A stretch of 64,000 nt of DNA, taken from contig WYDT01000016.1 in NCBI GenBank assembly GCA_013122435.1, positions 62,001 through 126,000 on the forward strand, given 5' to 3'. Positions 60,962 to 64,000 of this stretch are shown in pieces; positions within the stretch are counted from its first letter, which is position 1, and each line of letters opens with the position of its first letter. A program made the position numbers and the translations under genes. The DNA is from Chloroflexi bacterium AL-N1. GTDB taxonomy: Bacteria > Chloroflexota > Chloroflexia > Chloroflexales > Roseiflexaceae. The notes under the pieces are model-generated. The model worked only from the letters and a program-made list of their open reading frames with translations. It was not told where the DNA came from and ran no database searches.

Positions 60962-60968
60962 CTACTTG

Positions 60969-62078
60969 TCACCGCAACATCACTTCCGTCCATTCCTCGA
61001 TCCATTGTTCGCGGTTCTGTTCGATCTCCTCCGGTGCAATGGTAGTGGTTGCTTCGGGAATTTGCGCGAATTGTTCAAATACTTCGGGTTGTGCCGCCTC
61101 AGGAAGCACCGGGTAGACAAACATCTGCAGCGGGATATCCTCCTGGAAGGTGGGACTCAACATAAAGTCGAGAAAACGCTCGGCAGTCTCTCGCTGTTGT
61201 GTACCACTCAGGATGCCAGCAAACTCGATCTGGCGAAAACTCCCTGCCAGCAGGTTGCCAGTTGGTGGCTTGGTCAGGGTGCCTTCGCTGAAGAAAACCT
61301 CTGCTGCAGGGCTGGTGGCATAGGAGACTACCAGCGGTCGTGGACCAGCGCCACTTGAGCCGCTAAAATGTGTATAATACCCTTCTTCCCAGCCATCGGT
61401 GATCAGTGCGTCGTTGGCTCGCAGATCGCGCCAGAAATCCAGCCACGTGTAATCACCCTCGGTACCGAAATAGTTGATAGTGGCCAGCATAAATGCGAGG
61501 CCCGGCGAGGACGTGGCAGGATTTTGCACGATGAGTTTACCCTCCCAATCAGGTTCGGTCAGCACTTCGAGTGTTTCAGGGACAGCAAGCTCGTTCTCGG
61601 TCAGGTAGTTTTGGTCATAATTGATATTGACATACCCATAATCGATCGGCAACAGGCGACTCTCAGAGTCGAGTTTGAACTCATCAGGAATATTGGCGAG
61701 TGCCGGGGATTTGTACGGTTCAAAGATACCTGCTTCAAGTGCACGGCTCAAGAACGTGTTGTCAACACCAAAGAACACATCTGCCAGCGGCGCATCTTTA
61801 CTGAGGATGGCTTTGTTCAGTGCCGAGCCGGTGTCGCCCGATGGGAGAATTTCAACTGTAACCCCCGCTTGCGCCTCAAAGTCCTGAATCACATCTGTAC
61901 TAACGTTAAAGCTGTCGTGGGACATGACAACCAGTGAAGCTTCCGTATCGCTGTCTACCTGTGTCACATCTGTGTCGGCGTTTGCCTGAGGGTCCTCTCC
62001 GGTCGTAGCAGTTGGTTGATTTCCACATGAGGCCAGTAGCATTGCAAAAAACACCAAAAGAACTAAACTGTGGCGCAT
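60969..62078 (-). CDS. thiB: Thiamine ABC transporter substrate-binding lipoprotein
   Basis: Extracytoplasmic thiamine-binding protein. The lipobox is VFFAMLLASCGN. The mature part has the ThiB pattern: SLVVMSHDSFNVSTDVIQDF, GSALNKAILSKDAPLADVFFG, LLPIDYGYVNINYDQNYL, and PATSSPGLAFMLATINYFG, close to the thiamine-binding family rather than iron-binding FbpA (no conserved Tyr pair seen). Length 369 residues, with a longer than usual acidic linker after the Cys. AAGGAA precedes the ATG, and a TPP riboswitch with terminator lies 16-160 bp upstream. Confidence 0.93.
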   Translation of the reverse strand: MRHSLVLLVFFAMLLASCGNQPTATTGEDPQANADTDVTQVDSDTEASLVVMSHDSFNVSTDVIQDFEAQAGVTVEILPSGDTGSALNKAILSKDAPLADVFFGVDNTFLSRALEAGIFEPYKSPALANIPDEFKLDSESRLLPIDYGYVNINYDQNYLTENELAVPETLEVLTEPDWEGKLIVQNPATSSPGLAFMLATINYFGTEGDYTWLDFWRDLRANDALITDGWEEGYYTHFSGSSGAGPRPLVVSYATSPAAEVFFSEGTLTKPPTGNLLAGSFRQIEFAGILSGTQQRETAERFLDFMLSPTFQEDIPLQMFVYPVLPEAAQPEVFEQFAQIPEATTTIAPEEIEQNREQWIEEWTEVMLR

Positions 62079-62093
62079 AATATGTTCCTTTCA

Positions 62094-62240
62094 CAAAAAA
62101 AGATCGCTGACCTGGGTTTGGTCAGCGATCTCTGGTATAGTGATGCTTTCCTACGCTGGTATAACCCAGGTCAGGTTCAAGGGTCAGCGGCATCGGTTGG
62201 GCCGCCCTCTCAGCCAGACTCATCTGGCTCCCCTAGCGAG
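62094..62240 (-). ncRNA. TPP riboswitch with intrinsic terminator
   Basis: On the minus strand the THI-box aptamer (62145-62240) shows CTGGCTGAGAGGG, ACCCTTGAACCTGA and TACCAGCGTAGGAA, the conserved cores that bind thiamine pyrophosphate. The terminator follows: arms AGATCGCTGACC / GGTCAGCGATCT (62101-62131) and a run of T. Twelve bases of the aptamer (62163-62174) are exactly complementary to 62107-62118 in the terminator stem, so an antiterminator can form when TPP is absent. Control of thiB by transcription termination is thus directly readable. Confidence 0.96.
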
Positions 62241-62297
62241 TAAATGTATATTGATAGTACCGCAACGATACCACGAGCAGGGGTGGCTGTCAAACAT

Positions 62298-62347
62298 TTC
62301 CCCACTATGATAGGGAAGAATTCCCTACTATGATAGGGAAGAATTCC
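62298..62347. repeat. Tandem 23-bp palindromic repeats
   Basis: TTCCCCACTATGATAGGGAA (62298-62317) and TTCCCTACTATGATAGGGAA (62321-62340) are two 20-bp copies, 23 bp apart, differing by one base, each with dyad TTCCC ... GGGAA. A partial third end (GAATTCC) follows. They lie about 180 bp upstream of the exported-protein gene at 62528. Confidence 0.85.
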
Positions 62348-62527
62348 TCTATTTTAATTGTTTGTGTATGCATATACTTAAAAAGTAACGCGTTGCATTT
62401 TAGTACTGACAAGGTAGTTGCGTGGCAAGTTACTGAAAAGTATAAATAAGAAGGTTATAAATACTCTACAGTAGCTATTTGAGTTCTTATAGGTTGATAA
62501 GAAGTATTGGTAAAGTAAAGAAGGAAA

Positions 62528-63115
62528 ATGATGAGGATTATCAATAAGGTGTTTGGACTATTTATCGCAACAATGGTTTTTGTAGCAACTGGAATAAGTG
62601 TGTCTGCCCAGAGTAGTGTCTCTCAAGAATATATGGAATTGTATGAGAAATATGATCTTATTTCTGTTTCTGAAGTACCTGATGGTATTGTTCCTATTGT
62701 TATTGAGAGCCCAGAACAACTCCAAAAACTTCTCCAAAATATAGGAGTTCAGAACAATGTTATCGAACGTCAACCATTTTTACCCGACATACCTACGACA
62801 GATGCACAAACGATAGTACAACGCCAGTGTACTGCGAATGCGGGATTGGCCACATTTAATACCTGGGCTGATATTGTAGTTGATTTTGTACCAGGCAGTT
62901 CCTTTCGAGCGATTAACTCGGCAAATGCTTGGGTCGGTCTAACAGGTGTCACTCTCGGATTCGATCTTACTAGCACATACACAAATGTGTATAATCGAAC
63001 ATCAAGTATTGAGATAGTCGGTGGTGGAATTATAGACGTGTATCTTGTTATAGATGGTGGGATTAAGATTTACTCCAATCCTATATCCTGTACTATTAAC
63101 TATGCACTTTACTAA
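62528..63115 (+). CDS. Exported hypothetical protein, 195 residues
   Basis: A signal peptide (VFGLFIATMVFVATGISVSA, cleavage before QSSVSQ) precedes a mature part of about 165 residues. It begins with an acidic/aromatic helix-like region (YMELYEKYDLISVSEVPDG), then VESPEQLQKLLQN, and ends in a beta-rich domain with two Cys (QRQCTANAGLATFNTWAD, NPISCTINYALY). AAGG lies before the two adjacent ATGs. A strong terminator follows. I do not recognise it. Confidence 0.7.
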   Translation: MMRIINKVFGLFIATMVFVATGISVSAQSSVSQEYMELYEKYDLISVSEVPDGIVPIVIESPEQLQKLLQNIGVQNNVIERQPFLPDIPTTDAQTIVQRQCTANAGLATFNTWADIVVDFVPGSSFRAINSANAWVGLTGVTLGFDLTSTYTNVYNRTSSIEIVGGGIIDVYLVIDGGIKIYSNPISCTINYALY

Positions 63116-63132
63116 TTAACATCTTTTTTGCT

Positions 63133-63173
63133 TACCGAGACGTATATTACGTTATATGTCTCGGTAGTTTTTT
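63133..63173 (+). terminator. Intrinsic terminator of the exported-protein gene
   Basis: Stem TACCGAGACGTATA / TATATGTCTCGGTA (one G-U pair) with a short loop, then GTTTTTTG, 18 bp after the stop. A classic Rho-independent terminator. Confidence 0.9.
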
Positions 63174-63236
63174 GTCATTTAAGATATTTAGGATTATTTG
63201 TAAGAGTTTTTAATTCATATCAAGGTAAGGAAGAAT

Positions 63237-63473
63237 ATGAACTACACACTATTGGTATTGCAAATAATGAATATTACTATCATCATTATGTGGATTGTTT
63301 TGGCTATCAGAGCTTTCAATCAGATGCGCCACAGAGTATTTAGTGACATGGCTCATATTCTATGGGTGGCTGTAATCATTTTTATTCCTATATTAGGTGC
63401 TTTGGCATTTCTTATGACAAAACCAGGTAGTTTACGTGAAACAAGTAGTTCCGTAAAGATGGAGCGTCGTTGA
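63237..63473 (+). CDS. PLDc_N-like small membrane protein
   Basis: A 78-residue protein with two helices (LQIMNITIIIMWIVLAIRAF, ILWVAVIIFIPILGALAFLM) around a short loop and a C-terminal basic tail. The two-helix plan with the PILGALAF motif resembles the phospholipase D-nuclease N-terminal (PLDc_N) domain found in small stand-alone proteins. AAGGAAG lies before the ATG. Function unknown. Confidence 0.7.
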   Translation: MNYTLLVLQIMNITIIIMWIVLAIRAFNQMRHRVFSDMAHILWVAVIIFIPILGALAFLMTKPGSLRETSSSVKMERR

Positions 63474-63515
63474 AGCCTCTAAATATATTAGAATGTAATG
63501 TCGGGGGAAGGTTGC

Positions 63516-63800
63516 ATGCCTTTATCTACAGACCTGCTGCTCATTGTTGCTGGCATTGTTGCCATAATTGTTTCTGGGCTACGCCCATATATCGCCCGAC
63601 ACTTTGGCTGGCGTACCTGGAGTCGCCATTTTGCAACACCACAGCTACGGGTAAGAGCACAAAAGCAGGAAGAAATAGCCCAGTTTTTTGGTATTTTAAC
63701 AGGGATGGGTTTTCTATTCCTTGGGAATAGCATGCTCTTTGCATTTAGTAGCACCACCACCATGCTAGTGCTTGGCGTGTGGTGTATTGGGTTTTTATAG
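63516..63800 (+). CDS. Small membrane protein, 94 residues
   Basis: From ATG 63516 (GGGGGAAGG lies five bases upstream) the protein has a first helix (LLLIVAGIVAIIVSGL), a basic amphipathic centre (RTWSRHFATPQLRVRAQKQ) and a second hydrophobic stretch (FFGILTGMGFLFLGNSMLF, then TMLVLGVWCIGFL). No known family. It follows the PLDc_N-like gene by 42 bp on the same strand. Confidence 0.6.
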   Translation: MPLSTDLLLIVAGIVAIIVSGLRPYIARHFGWRTWSRHFATPQLRVRAQKQEEIAQFFGILTGMGFLFLGNSMLFAFSSTTTMLVLGVWCIGFL

Positions 63801-63870
63801 GCCTTGTGGGATGGGTCCGCCTGTCGTTTTCACGGTGAGAGGTACAAATGAGCGAGGCTGTGGTGTGACA

Positions 63871-63908
63871 ATCGGGGAAAATTCCCCGATCATACCGGGG
63901 AATTTTCC
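63871..63908. repeat. Nested palindromes related to the 62298 repeats
   Basis: ATCGGGGAA-AA-TTCCCCGAT (63871-63890) is perfect, and GGAAAATTCCCCG / CGGGGAATTTTCC (63876-63908, 7-base loop) overlaps it. The two can form alternative hairpins. The core TTCCCCG-ATCATAC-CGGGGAA resembles the TTCCC-N10-GGGAA cores at 62298-62340. Confidence 0.85.
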
Positions 63909-64000
63909 TCTTACATAAATCAGCCTCCACAGCTATACTATAAATATCAAATGCGTAGAGAAAAAAAACAGTTGTAAATTAAGTGGTGTCAGCAGTGTGT

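Noticed and set aside
61368..61937. A 189-codon plus-strand frame opposite thiB
   Set aside because: It overlaps a lipoprotein gene with clear family motifs and a riboswitch; codon pattern is that of an antisense shadow.
62298..62347. CRISPR-like tandem repeats
   Set aside because: Only two full copies, almost no spacer and no cas gene nearby.
1..64000. tRNA or rRNA genes
   Set aside because: I looked for the T-arm GTTCRAATC-type signature with matching acceptor ends and for rRNA core sequence and found none; a tRNAscan run would settle it.

Overview
The window looks like a chromosomal segment of a Chloroflexota bacterium (probably class Chloroflexia, Herpetosiphon/Chloroflexus-like). This is inferred from gene content, not from a marker gene: an ECF sigma factor followed by a DUF5667-type membrane protein with a long Thr/Pro-rich stalk, a Hanks-type kinase with the same kind of stalk, DUF3060 lipoproteins, and a siroheme/sulfite-reduction cluster next to many small exported proteins. 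Base composition is moderate and no rRNA, tRNA, CRISPR array, insertion sequence or prophage was seen.

Layout. 0-3 kb: sigma factor and its probable membrane partner. 3-13.6 kb: a decay zone holding one intact kinase and a few intact hypothetical genes among at least six broken genes (in-frame stops, frameshifts, truncations). 13.6-18.2 kb: siroheme and sulfur assimilation, with cbiX and cobA on the minus strand divergent from cysH and sir on the plus strand. 18.2-21.6 kb: DUF418 membrane protein, a double [4Fe-4S] protein and a broken TetR gene whose operator survives in two copies. 21.8-26.7 kb: two-component system, a DUF3060 lipoprotein and a serine hydrolase, the last two frameshifted. 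26.7-31.3 kb: a second serine hydrolase, a small exported protein and a TAP-type alpha/beta hydrolase. 31.3-38 kb: an Opp/Dpp-type importer (binding protein and two permeases, no ATPase) beside a NarL/NarX-type two-component system. 38-39.9 kb: aroK-aroB. 40-43 kb: small exported proteins of unknown role and a CbiX-like protein that has lost both catalytic His positions. 43-47.9 kb: radical SAM protein, phytoene/squalene synthase-like enzyme, Rieske oxygenase, broken TetR and an acyltransferase. 48-51 kb: an unknown protein with an SSB-like acidic tip, an HxlR regulator and a CCA-adding-type enzyme. 51-56.5 kb: M28 peptidase, cytochrome P450 with duplicated promoter/operator, intact TetR, and a quinone-stress cassette (HxlR, quinone oxidoreductase, ABM monooxygenase). 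56.5-62.3 kb: thiamine ABC transporter behind a TPP riboswitch, with ferritin and Nudix genes inserted in the gene order. 62.3-64 kb: small exported or membrane proteins flanked by related palindromes.

The clearest local themes are three TetR loci that each keep paired near-perfect palindromic operators although two of the three regulators are broken, a complete TPP riboswitch with a readable antiterminator, and widespread gene decay. All names are from reading motifs by eye; no database search was run.
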